Source: an uncultured Collinsella sp. (GTDB lineage Bacteria; Actinomycetota; Coriobacteriia; Coriobacteriales; Coriobacteriaceae). From it: DNA of 18,902 nucleotides. Under the pieces are notes generated by a model. The model saw only the letters and a program-made list of their open reading frames with translations. It searched no databases and had not been told where the DNA came from. The translations under genes and the position numbers were made by a program. The DNA lies in contig CAAFQK010000087.1 in the NCBI GenBank assembly GCA_900765115.1, forward strand, positions 1 through 18,902. The letters are read 5' to 3'. This document shows positions 1 through 6,845 of the stretch, piece after piece (positions within the stretch are counted from its first letter, which is position 1; every line of letters begins with the position of its first letter).

Positions 1-31
1 CCGCGCTCTCCGGGCGGGGGCCCCCCCTCCG
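1..31. other. Unreliable contig end, possible degraded adapter
   Basis: The first ~16 bases resemble the end of the Illumina adapter reverse complement (CGCTCTTCCGATCT). CGCTCT at 4-9 and CCG at 10-12 fit with one T missing, and the next bases differ by A-to-G and T-to-G changes. A G run at 16-20 and a C run at 21-27 follow, which is unlike the rest of the window. The match is imperfect; it gains weight from the clear adapter at the other end. No biological meaning should be read into these bases. Confidence 0.45.
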
Positions 32-62
32 TTGCGATTTCGAAAGGTTGGGTTCACGAGCC

Positions 63-1040
63 ATGCCAAGTGCTCAGGAGCTGCAACATCAATTTGGTGA
101 ATATCGAGGCGCCATGCCCCGTCCATCAGATTTCGATCTCTTTTGGAAGGACCGCATGGCCGAGGCCGACGCCGTCGGGCTTGACTATGCGATCGAGACG
201 GCATCGGTCACCGATGCCGTGACCTGCCAGCTTTTCGACCTCTGGTATACCGGCATGTGTGGCGCTCGCCTGCATGCCAAGTACCTTAAACCCGTCTCGG
301 ACGAGCCCGTGCCATTGGTACTTCAGTTCCATGGGTATCCGGGTGCAAGCCGCAGCTGGTTTGAGCAGGCGTCGTTTGCGGGCATGGGCATGTCGCTCAT
401 CGCGCTTGACTGTCCTGGTCAGGGCGGTCCCTCCGAGGATATTGGCGGATTTGAGGGTACGACGGTCGCGGGCCATATTGTCGCCGGTATCGACGGCGAT
501 CCGGCCAACCTCTACTATGTCCGCTTGCACCAAGATATTCGCATCCTGTGCCGCATCGTTCGCGAGCTTGAGGGCATCGATCTTGCCCGTGTGTTTGTGA
601 ACGGCGCGTCGCAGGGCGGCGGTTTGGGCATTGCGACCTGTGCACTTAACAGCGAGCTTATCAATCGCGCCGCCATCCTCTATCCCTTCCTGTCGGATTT
701 CCGCTTGGTCTGGGATTTGGATGCCGACGACATTGCCTACGAGGGCCTGCGCTATTGGTCTCGCTGGTTTGACGAGGATTCGACTCGTATCGAGGAAGCC
801 TATGCCAAACTGGCGTACTTCGATTCCAAGAATTTCGCCCCCATGGTTACGTGCCCCGTGCTGTTTGGCACGGGCACGGCCGATATCGTCTGCCCGCCGG
901 CGACGCAGTTTGCGGTGTACAACAACCTCTCCTGCGAGAAGCGCCACGAGTTCTTTGAGGGCTTTGGCCACGAGGAGATTCAGGACTTTGACGATATGAT
1001 CATTCCGTTTTTCTGCGAGGGAGGGAAAGCTCATGTCTAA
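63..1040 (+). CDS. AXE1-family acetyl esterase, possible sialate O-acetylesterase
   Basis: A 325-residue alpha/beta hydrolase of the acetyl xylan esterase / cephalosporin-C deacetylase (AXE1) family, with no signal peptide, so probably cytoplasmic. The triad is visible: nucleophile Ser183 in GASQGG, Asp274 in GTGTADIV and His303 in GFGHEE. An HGYPG oxyanion-loop segment lies near residue 90. ATG 63 was chosen over an in-frame TTG at 48 because gaaagg (42-47) directly abuts the TTG, leaving no spacing, and family members start near the MPS sequence. It overlaps the next gene by 8 nt and heads a cluster with nanA, nanK and nanE. From that context I infer removal of O-acetyl groups from sialic acid or a related host sugar. 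The family assignment is firm; the substrate is a guess. Confidence 0.85.
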   Translation: MPSAQELQHQFGEYRGAMPRPSDFDLFWKDRMAEADAVGLDYAIETASVTDAVTCQLFDLWYTGMCGARLHAKYLKPVSDEPVPLVLQFHGYPGASRSWFEQASFAGMGMSLIALDCPGQGGPSEDIGGFEGTTVAGHIVAGIDGDPANLYYVRLHQDIRILCRIVRELEGIDLARVFVNGASQGGGLGIATCALNSELINRAAILYPFLSDFRLVWDLDADDIAYEGLRYWSRWFDEDSTRIEEAYAKLAYFDSKNFAPMVTCPVLFGTGTADIVCPPATQFAVYNNLSCEKRHEFFEGFGHEEIQDFDDMIIPFFCEGGKAHV

Positions 1041-1884
1041 GTGCGAGAGCAATGTCGACGAGCTAATTGTCCCCGGGCTTGCGGAGATTCCCGGAACGGT
1101 TTCGTCAAGGCTTGCCGAATATCGGGGCTGGCACGGTGATGCCCAGGCAGATGTTTCTGATTTGGAGACATGCGCCTCGAACCTTGAGATTCAAGGCCTG
1201 ACCATTACGGCGATTGACTTTGGCAATCCCTGTGCCCGTTACTCGGAGGTTTCCTTTGAGCTCGGCACGGACGTGGTCCATGCTCGTTTGATTGAGCCCG
1301 TCGGCCGTGTCCGGGTATCCGAGCGCGTGCCGCTGTGCCTGATGTTCCATGACGTCGACCGACCCGTGCGTGGGTGGCATCACATGACGAGATTTGTGGC
1401 CATGGGGTACGCCGTCCTCGCTTTGGATGACGATGTCGTTGGCGCAGGTGACCTACAGCGGGGGATTGCTTCGCCCGCTTTTGTCGAGCGCGTCCACTGG
1501 GGTTGCGCGATGGCGAAGGTTGCGCGCGATCTCGATGGTATCGACCCGGACCGCATCTTTGCGTGGGGCGAGGGCCTAGGCGGCGGCGTCGCACTGGCGG
1601 TTTCCGCGCTGGACGGGCGAGGGCTCGCTTGCACGGCGATTGCCAATCCGCTCCCTGGCGGCCTTGAGGCGCTGTCGGCTCGGGTGCGCGGCTCGGTGCT
1701 CATGGGTACATCGCTCATGGATTCCTTAAGCGATCCCAAGGGGCAGTTTGCCGTATTCAACGGTCTTGAGTGCGACCGGAGGCATATCATCTATGCCAAA
1801 TACGCTCACGAGCGCATCAACGCGTTCGAAAACGAAGTCGTCGACTTCTTTAACCAAACGTTCTACCCGTGTTCTTTGGCCTAG
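1033..1884 (+). CDS. Degenerate AXE1-family paralog lacking nucleophile serine
   Basis: A 283-residue homolog of the preceding esterase, most likely a tandem duplicate. The C-terminal part aligns well (QFAVFNGLECDRRH here, QFAVYNNLSCEKRH upstream). The nucleophile elbow reads WGEGLGGG where the partner has NGASQGGG, so the catalytic Ser is Gly181, next to Glu180. The acid Asp230 and His259 (YAHERI) remain. The oxyanion segment is also changed, from HGYPG to HDVDR. It starts inside the end of the first gene after a gggaggg ribosome binding site, so translation is probably coupled. Normal serine-esterase activity is unlikely. It may be a partner or regulatory subunit of the active esterase, or a gene drifting toward loss, although the frame is intact. 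Confidence 0.75.
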   Translation: MSKCESNVDELIVPGLAEIPGTVSSRLAEYRGWHGDAQADVSDLETCASNLEIQGLTITAIDFGNPCARYSEVSFELGTDVVHARLIEPVGRVRVSERVPLCLMFHDVDRPVRGWHHMTRFVAMGYAVLALDDDVVGAGDLQRGIASPAFVERVHWGCAMAKVARDLDGIDPDRIFAWGEGLGGGVALAVSALDGRGLACTAIANPLPGGLEALSARVRGSVLMGTSLMDSLSDPKGQFAVFNGLECDRRHIIYAKYAHERINAFENEVVDFFNQTFYPCSLA

Positions 1885-1952
1885 ACGGCCTGGACACTGC
1901 CAACAAGAGTGGGCGGCATGGGGTCGCCCGCCAGACAGCTAAGGAGATTCTT

Positions 1953-2873
1953 GTGGCAACTCAGAAATTCACTGGCGTTATCCCTCCCGTCGTTGTTCCC
2001 GATACCGAAGATCACCAGCTCGACGTTGCCTCCTTTGAGCGCAGCATCAACCGCATGATCGATGCCGGCGTCGATGGCCTGTTCTTCCTGGGCTCCTCGG
2101 GCGAGGTCGTCTTCTCCACCGACGAGCGCCGTCGCCAGATCATTGCCGAGGCCGTTCGCATCGTCGATCACCGCGTGCCCGTCCTGGTCGGCATCATCGA
2201 TACCGAGACCGAGCGCATGATCGAGCACGGTAAGGTCGCTCAGGAGCTGGGCGCCGACGCGCTTGTCGCCACCTGCCCGTTCTACGCCCTTCAGGGCATG
2301 ACCGAGGTCGAGGAGCACTTCCGCATCCTGCACGAGGAGCTCGACCTGCCCATCTTCGCTTACGACATTCCCGTGTGCGTCCACACCAAGCTTCCCTGGA
2401 AGCTTCTTGCCAAGCTTGGCGCCGAGGGCGTCCTGGCTGGCGTTAAGGACTCCTCGGGTGACGACATCTCGTTCCGCTACCTCGTTCAGGAGAACGAGAA
2501 GAACGGCCACCCGATGAGCATCCTCACTGGTCACGAGGTCGTCGTCGATGGTGCTTACCTTGGCGGTGCCGACGGCTCCGTCCCGGGCCTCGCCAACGTT
2601 GAGCCCGAGGGCTACGTGCGTCAGTGGAAGGCCGCTCAGGCCGGCGACTGGGCTACCGTCAAGGCCGAGCAGGATCGCCTCAACGAGATCTCCCACATCT
2701 GGGATGTCACCTCGGGCGTTCAGGGCTATGCCGGCGGCGTCGGTGCCTTCAAGACCGCTATGAACCTCATGGGCATCTTCGACAGCCCGACTATGCCGCG
2801 CCCGGTGAAGGCCATGACCGGCGAGAACGTCGAGGCGATTAAGAAGGTCCTCCAGGACAACGGTCTCCTGTAA
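1953..2873 (+). CDS. nanA: N-acetylneuraminate lyase-like aldolase (DHDPS/NAL family)
   Basis: A 306-residue class I aldolase of the dihydrodipicolinate synthase / N-acetylneuraminate lyase family, expected to cleave Neu5Ac to ManNAc and pyruvate. Schiff-base Lys165 (GVKDSSGD) and Tyr137 (AYDIP) fall at the same numbers as in E. coli NanA, and GSSGE at 47-51 is the pyruvate carboxylate loop. GTG 1953 was chosen because aaggag at 1941-1946 is well spaced. The upstream extension to TTG 1869 would add 28 residues that overlap the previous gene and do not resemble the family. The sugar-binding stretch reads TGHEV where E. coli NanA has GYDE, so the exact substrate is less certain than the chemistry. 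Neighbouring nanK and nanE support the sialate role. Confidence 0.8.
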   Translation: MATQKFTGVIPPVVVPDTEDHQLDVASFERSINRMIDAGVDGLFFLGSSGEVVFSTDERRRQIIAEAVRIVDHRVPVLVGIIDTETERMIEHGKVAQELGADALVATCPFYALQGMTEVEEHFRILHEELDLPIFAYDIPVCVHTKLPWKLLAKLGAEGVLAGVKDSSGDDISFRYLVQENEKNGHPMSILTGHEVVVDGAYLGGADGSVPGLANVEPEGYVRQWKAAQAGDWATVKAEQDRLNEISHIWDVTSGVQGYAGGVGAFKTAMNLMGIFDSPTMPRPVKAMTGENVEAIKKVLQDNGLL

Positions 2874-2903
2874 AGCTTCCCCAGGCACCCAACCTTGGGA
2901 CTC

Positions 2904-2948
2904 AAGCGGTCGGGCGTGACCCATTAGGTCAACGCCCGACCGCTTTCA
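2904..2948 (+). terminator. Intrinsic terminator after nanA
   Basis: Arms 2904-2917 and 2932-2945 pair perfectly over 14 bp, with an additional inner GACC/GGTC stem at 2918-2921 and 2927-2930. The T tract after it is short (ctttc), so termination may be partial, leaving some read-through into nanK. Confidence 0.65.
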
Positions 2949-3025
2949 CCCCAATCTCGGGCACCTGGGAAACCTTTATCGTGCGGCGGGGTTAATTCCG
3001 ACCGCATTTCCTGTAGTTGTTTTTA

Positions 3026-3038
3026 TCTCCTAAGGAGA
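3026..3038 (+). promoter_or_regulatory. Ribosome binding site inside a short hairpin before nanK
   Basis: TCTCC (3026-3030), loop TAA, GGAGA (3034-3038) form a 5-bp stem that includes the core of the Shine-Dalgarno sequence taaggag (3031-3037). The site lies 6 nt before the nanK ATG. The hairpin is small and may simply reflect a CT-rich stretch next to a strong ribosome binding site. Confidence 0.35.
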
Positions 3039-3043
3039 GCGAC

Positions 3044-4006
3044 ATGGAGAACAAGTACGTTTGCTCCGTCGATATCGGCGGCACCAAGATTGCGACTGCC
3101 ATTATGGAGTATCCGGCTGATGGCAGCGTGCCCCATCCGGTCTTTGAAGCTGAGGTTCCCACTGAGGCCCAGGAGGGCGGCGAGGCGGTCTTCCAGCGCA
3201 TCGAGGCTTCCATCAAGGCCGCCCTCGAGGCAAATCCCGACGTCGAGGTCCTCGGCGTCGGTATTGGCGCCGCCGGCGTCGTCGACCCCAAGACGGGCGC
3301 GATTGCCTATGCCAACGAGATCATGCCTGGCTGGTCCGGTGTTCAGCTGGGGCCGCGCCTGCGCGAGGACCTTGGCCTTCCTGTTGCCGTCGTGGGCGAC
3401 GTGCAGGCCCATGCCCTGGGCGAGGCTCACTGGGGCGTCGGCAAGGGCAAGTTCTCCGTGTTGTGCCTGGGTATCGGAACGGGTATCGGTGGCGCGTACG
3501 TCGAGAACGGTCGCGTGATGCAGGGCTTCCACGGTGCCGCCGGCCATATGGGCCATATCGAGTGCTCTGCTGCTGCCGGCATTCCTTGCGCCTGCGGTCG
3601 ATCTGGCCATCTTGAGTCGGTGGCTTCGGGCACCTCGATTGGCCGTATGTACGATGAGCGCTTCGGTCGTGTCGACCCCAGCCGTCCCTCGGTCGGCCGC
3701 GACGTGAACGACCTGTGCCGTGCTGGCGACGCAAAGGCGACCGAGGTCATCCATGACGCCGGCTTTGCATTGGGCGCCAGCCTGGGCTCGCTTGCCAACA
3801 TCCTGGACCCCGAGGTCATCGTGCTTTCGGGCGGTGTGATCCACCAGGGTCCCGATTGGCGTTCGCAGACGTGGAAGGATTCGGTGCACGAGGGCTATGC
3901 GAGCCAGGCGCTCGATCCGCTCCAGGACACGCCGATTCTCATCGGCTCTCTCGAGGGTGACGCGCCGCTCATCGGCGCTGCCGAGCACCTTCTTGCTACG
4001 TTATAG
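3044..4006 (+). CDS. nanK: ROK-family sugar kinase, probable N-acetylmannosamine kinase
   Basis: A 320-residue ROK kinase, expected to make ManNAc-6-P from ManNAc and ATP. Visible features are the phosphate-binding DIGGTK near the N-terminus, catalytic Asp119 (GDVQAHALGE), the glycine-rich GIGTGIGGA, and the zinc site around His171, Cys182, Cys184 and the downstream CGRSGH. The sugar-contact motif reads HMGH (168-171) where glucokinases have ExGH. From memory E. coli NanK also has His there, which favours ManNAc over glucose. ATG 3044 follows taaggag at 6 nt; the in-frame TTG at 3017 has no comparable site. Position between nanA and nanE supports the role. Glucokinase remains the main alternative. 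Confidence 0.8.
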   Translation: MENKYVCSVDIGGTKIATAIMEYPADGSVPHPVFEAEVPTEAQEGGEAVFQRIEASIKAALEANPDVEVLGVGIGAAGVVDPKTGAIAYANEIMPGWSGVQLGPRLREDLGLPVAVVGDVQAHALGEAHWGVGKGKFSVLCLGIGTGIGGAYVENGRVMQGFHGAAGHMGHIECSAAAGIPCACGRSGHLESVASGTSIGRMYDERFGRVDPSRPSVGRDVNDLCRAGDAKATEVIHDAGFALGASLGSLANILDPEVIVLSGGVIHQGPDWRSQTWKDSVHEGYASQALDPLQDTPILIGSLEGDAPLIGAAEHLLATL

Positions 4007-4025
4007 TTTGAAATCTACCAAGTGA

Positions 4026-4061
4026 GCCTTCTGAGGTGTACTGCCTCAGGAGGCCGTTTTT
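4026..4061 (+). terminator. Intrinsic terminator between nanK and nanE
   Basis: Arms 4026-4036 and 4044-4054 form an 11-bp stem with one G-T wobble and a 7-nt loop, followed by cgttttta. The T run ends 2 nt before the nanE ribosome binding site gaaagg (4063-4068). It could terminate the transcript or act as an attenuator controlling nanE. Confidence 0.8.
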
Positions 4062-4079
4062 AGAAAGGTTGAGTTGAAC

Positions 4080-4766
4080 ATGGCCGTTGATCCTTTGATT
4101 CAATCCCTGAAGGGCAAGCTCGTCGTGAGCGTTCAGGCCTATATGGGCGAGCCGCTCCGTACGCCCGAGACCATGGCTCAGATGTCTCGCGCCTGTGAGC
4201 TGGGCGGCGCTGCCGCTATTCGCTGCCAGGGACTTGCCGACATCGCCGCCATTAAGGGCCGCTGCGAGGTCCCCGTCATCGGCCTGTGGAAGGATGGGCA
4301 CGAGGGCGTCTATATCACGCCGACGCTGCGTCACGCTCGCGCTTGCGTTGCCGCCGGTGCCGACATCGTGGCAATCGACGCCACTGATCGTCCGCGCCCG
4401 GATGGCAAGACCGTCGAGGACACCTTCCGTCCGCTGCACGAAGAAGGCGTGCTCCTGATGGCTGACTGCGCCACCATCGAAGATATTCGCCGTGCGGTCG
4501 ACATGGGCTTTGACTTGGTATCCACCACGCTTTCTCACGGTGTTGCCGCCATCGACTGCACCATGGCCGACGGCCCCGATCTTCCTCTCCTGCGTCAGGC
4601 GACCGAGGAGTTCCCGGGTCTTCCCATCATCTGCGAGGGCCGCGTGCACACGCCCGAGGAGGCTCGCGCCGCAATCGACGCGGGTGCCTGGGCAGTTGTC
4701 GTGGGCACCGCCATTACGCACCCCACGAGTATTACGAGTTGGTTCAAAGCTGCGCTTGAGGCGTAA
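4080..4766 (+). CDS. nanE: N-acetylmannosamine-6-phosphate 2-epimerase
   Basis: A 228-residue TIM-barrel epimerase converting ManNAc-6-P to GlcNAc-6-P. Family blocks run the full length: GKLVVSVQA near the N-terminus, VYITPT, GADIVAIDAT, LMADCAT, STTLSHG and VVVGTAITHP. Catalytic Lys71 (GLWKDG) and Glu186 (ICEGRV) are spaced almost exactly as in the characterised clostridial NanE. ATG 4080 follows gaaagg at 11 nt, the same leader type as pgk; the TTG at 4074 adds two residues and is less likely. It is the last gene of the nan cluster and is separated from nanK by a terminator hairpin, so its expression may be set independently. Confidence 0.93.
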   Translation: MAVDPLIQSLKGKLVVSVQAYMGEPLRTPETMAQMSRACELGGAAAIRCQGLADIAAIKGRCEVPVIGLWKDGHEGVYITPTLRHARACVAAGADIVAIDATDRPRPDGKTVEDTFRPLHEEGVLLMADCATIEDIRRAVDMGFDLVSTTLSHGVAAIDCTMADGPDLPLLRQATEEFPGLPIICEGRVHTPEEARAAIDAGAWAVVVGTAITHPTSITSWFKAALEA

Positions 4767-4793
4767 GACGGACCTCGTATCCGCTCAGGGCGG

Positions 4794-4799
4794 TATACT
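4794..4799 (+). promoter_or_regulatory. Possible -10 element upstream of rapZ
   Basis: TATACT is a good -10 match in an otherwise GC-rich gap after nanE. No good -35 is found 16-18 nt upstream. If used, transcription would start near 4806 and run straight into the terminator hairpin at 4818. Confidence 0.3.
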
Positions 4800-4817
4800 C
4801 AATTAAGGCAATTGACC

Positions 4818-4855
4818 GCGCGGGATCCGGGTTGCTGGGTCCCGCGCTTGTTTTT
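4818..4855 (+). terminator. Terminator/attenuator hairpin ahead of rapZ
   Basis: Arms 4818-4828 and 4837-4847 form an 11-bp GC-rich stem with one G-T wobble and an 8-nt loop, followed by ttgttttt. The rapZ ribosome binding site AGGAGG begins at 4856, directly after the T tract. It can end the nan transcript; because it abuts the rapZ start it may also regulate rapZ. Confidence 0.8.
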
Positions 4856-4867
4856 AGGAGGCAGCAC

Positions 4868-5788
4868 ATGCAAAAGGGAGATGCCATGGATGCGGCGGAG
4901 CGCTCGGAGCGAATCCCCGATATCGTCATCATCACCGGAATGTCCGGTTCGGGCCGTACGCAGGCCATGCATGTGTTCGAGGACATGGGCTACTTTTGCA
5001 TCGACAACTTGCCTCCGCGTCTTATCGCCCAGCTTGCAGAACTCGTCGGCATCAATACGGGCGTGGGCAGGCATCTCGCCGTCACCTGCGACCTGCGCAG
5101 CCAGGGCTTGTTCGATGAACTGCTCGATGCCGTTGCCGCGCTCGAGGAGCGCGAGATGAGCTGTGACATCGTGTTTCTCGAGGCCTCTGACGAGGTGCTG
5201 ATCCGTCGCTACAGCGAAAACCGTCGCCGTCATCCCATCGCCAAGCCGGGGGAGACCACGGCCGACGCGATTCAGCGTGAGCGCCTGCAGCTGCAGGGCG
5301 TGCGTGACCGAGCCGATATGATTATCGACACGAGCCGCCTGCGCACCTCTGCGCTTCGCAATAAGCTGCGCATGGCTTTTTCCGAGCTTTCCGACCAACA
5401 GCTCATGGACGTTCATGTGTTCTCGTTTGGCTTTAAGCATGGCATGCCCGTCGAAGCGGACATTATGATCGACGTTCGCTTCCTGCCCAATCCGTTCTAC
5501 GATCCCGAGATGCGCACCATGACCGGTCTCGATAAGAAGGTCTCCGACTTCGTCTTGGACCATCCCAAGACCCAGGAGTTCTGGAAGGCCTGGACGCAGC
5601 TGCTCGATACGGTCATGCCCGGCTATATCGCGGAGGGCAAGCCGCAGCTTTCCATCGCCATCGGGTGCACGGGCGGCCAGCACCGCAGCGTTGCTATCGC
5701 CGAGGCCACGGCTCGCTATTTGGAAGGCGCCCAGTATCACGTGAGCATTTCCCATCGCGACCTGTCGCGCGCCAACACGAAAGCATAG
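4868..5788 (+). CDS. rapZ: RNase adapter / nucleotide-binding protein RapZ (YvcJ)
   Basis: A 306-residue RapZ/YvcJ-family P-loop protein. The N-terminal Walker A reads GMSGSGRT (24-31), with Arg30 in place of the usual Lys, which is common in actinobacterial members. DMGYFCIDNLPP follows, as in the family. The C-terminal domain carries the signature GCTGGQHRS (266-274). In E. coli RapZ delivers the sRNA GlmZ to RNase E and binds glucosamine-6-phosphate; that role is not established for Actinobacteria. ATG 4868 has AGGAGG at ideal spacing. A second ATG at 4886 with agggag is possible and would give 300 residues. It lies 6 nt before whiA, so the two are probably cotranscribed. Confidence 0.93.
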   Translation: MQKGDAMDAAERSERIPDIVIITGMSGSGRTQAMHVFEDMGYFCIDNLPPRLIAQLAELVGINTGVGRHLAVTCDLRSQGLFDELLDAVAALEEREMSCDIVFLEASDEVLIRRYSENRRRHPIAKPGETTADAIQRERLQLQGVRDRADMIIDTSRLRTSALRNKLRMAFSELSDQQLMDVHVFSFGFKHGMPVEADIMIDVRFLPNPFYDPEMRTMTGLDKKVSDFVLDHPKTQEFWKAWTQLLDTVMPGYIAEGKPQLSIAIGCTGGQHRSVAIAEATARYLEGAQYHVSISHRDLSRANTKA

Positions 5789-5794
5789 GCCTGC

Positions 5795-6724
5795 ATGTCG
5801 TTTACCGCCGAGGTGCGCGACGAGCTCGCGCGCTGCGAACCCGAATGTGAATATTGCGACCTGTCGACGCTTGCCGCCCTGACGCGCGTGAGCGGCACAC
5901 TTTCGCTGGCCGGCTCCGGGCGGTATCGTTTGACGGTTGCGACCGAGACGGGCGCCGTCGCGCGCACGATGATCACGCTGACGCATCGTATCCTTAAGCT
6001 CAAGACGGAGTTCACCGTTCGAAAATCGGTCCTGCATAAGGTCCGCAACTATCTCATCACCTTGCCCGATCAGCCCGACCTGGACAAGGCTCTCGTGCTG
6101 CTGGGCATTCTTGACCGTAGGGGAGGGCTGGTCGCCGGCGTTCCCCGGCATATCGTCGCCCGTCCCTGCTGCAGGCTCGCCTACATCCGCGGTGCGCTCA
6201 TTGCCGGCGGATTTGTGGCTGACCCTCGTGGCGACTTTCACTTGGAGATCGCGGTACAGGGCGAGCAGTATGCCAAGGGGCTTTGCGATCTGCTGGAACA
6301 GATTGGGGTCCATGCGCGCGTCAACGCACGGCGTGGATCCTATGCTGTCTACATAAAGAGCGCCGAGGAGATCGAGCAGCTCCTAAAGCTGATCGGCGCC
6401 AAGCGCAGCGTTGCCGAGATCGAGGAAGCGCGCGCGGTCAAATTGGTTAAGAACGACGTAAACCGTCGCGTGAATGCCGAGCTGGCCAATCAGACCAGAA
6501 GTGCGGGTGCCGCCCAGCATCAGCTTGCGTTGATCGATGAGCTCGAACAGCGGGGTTTGCGCGACACGCTTCCGGACGCCTTGGCGGTCTTTTGCGACCT
6601 GCGCGAGCGCTATCCTGATCTGTCACTGCGCGATCTGGGGGAGATGGCTGACCCTCCCTTGTCGAAGTCGGCCCTCTACCATCGAGTTTTGAGGCTTGAA
6701 AAGCTCATTGAAGCAAACAGGTAG
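5795..6724 (+). CDS. whiA: DNA-binding protein WhiA
   Basis: A 309-residue WhiA, combining an N-terminal domain related to LAGLIDADG homing endonucleases (without nuclease function in this family) with a C-terminal helix-turn-helix. The N-terminus (SFTAEVRDELAR) and the C-terminal block LRDLGEMADPPLSKSALYHR, around residues 275-300, are diagnostic. In Streptomyces WhiA works with WhiB in sporulation; in non-sporulating bacteria it is linked to division and growth. The ribosome binding site is weak (gaaag 12 nt upstream), and the 6-nt gap after rapZ suggests translational coupling. The usual yvcK gene between rapZ and whiA is missing. Confidence 0.95.
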   Translation: MSFTAEVRDELARCEPECEYCDLSTLAALTRVSGTLSLAGSGRYRLTVATETGAVARTMITLTHRILKLKTEFTVRKSVLHKVRNYLITLPDQPDLDKALVLLGILDRRGGLVAGVPRHIVARPCCRLAYIRGALIAGGFVADPRGDFHLEIAVQGEQYAKGLCDLLEQIGVHARVNARRGSYAVYIKSAEEIEQLLKLIGAKRSVAEIEEARAVKLVKNDVNRRVNAELANQTRSAGAAQHQLALIDELEQRGLRDTLPDALAVFCDLRERYPDLSLRDLGEMADPPLSKSALYHRVLRLEKLIEANR

Positions 6725-6769
6725 TTGAGCGAAACTGCTTATATAGGGATTGAACTGCTGTTTTACTCT

Positions 6770-6783
6770 TTAAAACGTTTTAA
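6770..6783. promoter_or_regulatory. 14-bp perfect palindrome upstream of gap, candidate operator
   Basis: TTAAAACGTTTTAA is a perfect palindrome with a central CG, the layout of LacI/GalR-family operators. It lies in the AT-rich gap between whiA and gap, about 57 nt upstream of the best -10. A TTGAAC at 6750-6755 could serve as a -35 for a second promoter overlapping it. The regulator is unknown. Confidence 0.45.
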
Positions 6784-6816
6784 CGTAAATTTGATTTTCA
6801 ATTTCGAGCATTCTCG

Positions 6817-6845
6817 TGAAATTCAAGTCAAAAAAAAGGTATATT
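6817..6845 (+). promoter_or_regulatory. Likely gap promoter
   Basis: TATATT (6840-6845) is a strong -10, preceded by an A-rich spacer. The best -35 at 17 bp is TGAAAT (6817-6822), which is weak. A start near 6852 gives a leader of about 66 nt. An imperfect inverted repeat (AATTTC at 6800-6805, GAAATT at 6818-6823) overlaps the -35 and may be a regulator site. Confidence 0.5.

Noticed and set aside
48..62. TTG start for the first esterase
   Set aside because: The gaaagg directly abuts it with no spacing; ATG 63 is better supported.
1869..1952. Upstream extension of nanA
   Set aside because: It overlaps the preceding gene's end and adds residues unlike the family; GTG 1953 has a well-spaced aaggag and gives E. 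coli-like numbering of Lys165 and Tyr137.
4832..4867. Upstream extension of rapZ
   Set aside because: It would start inside the terminator hairpin and precede the AGGAGG site.
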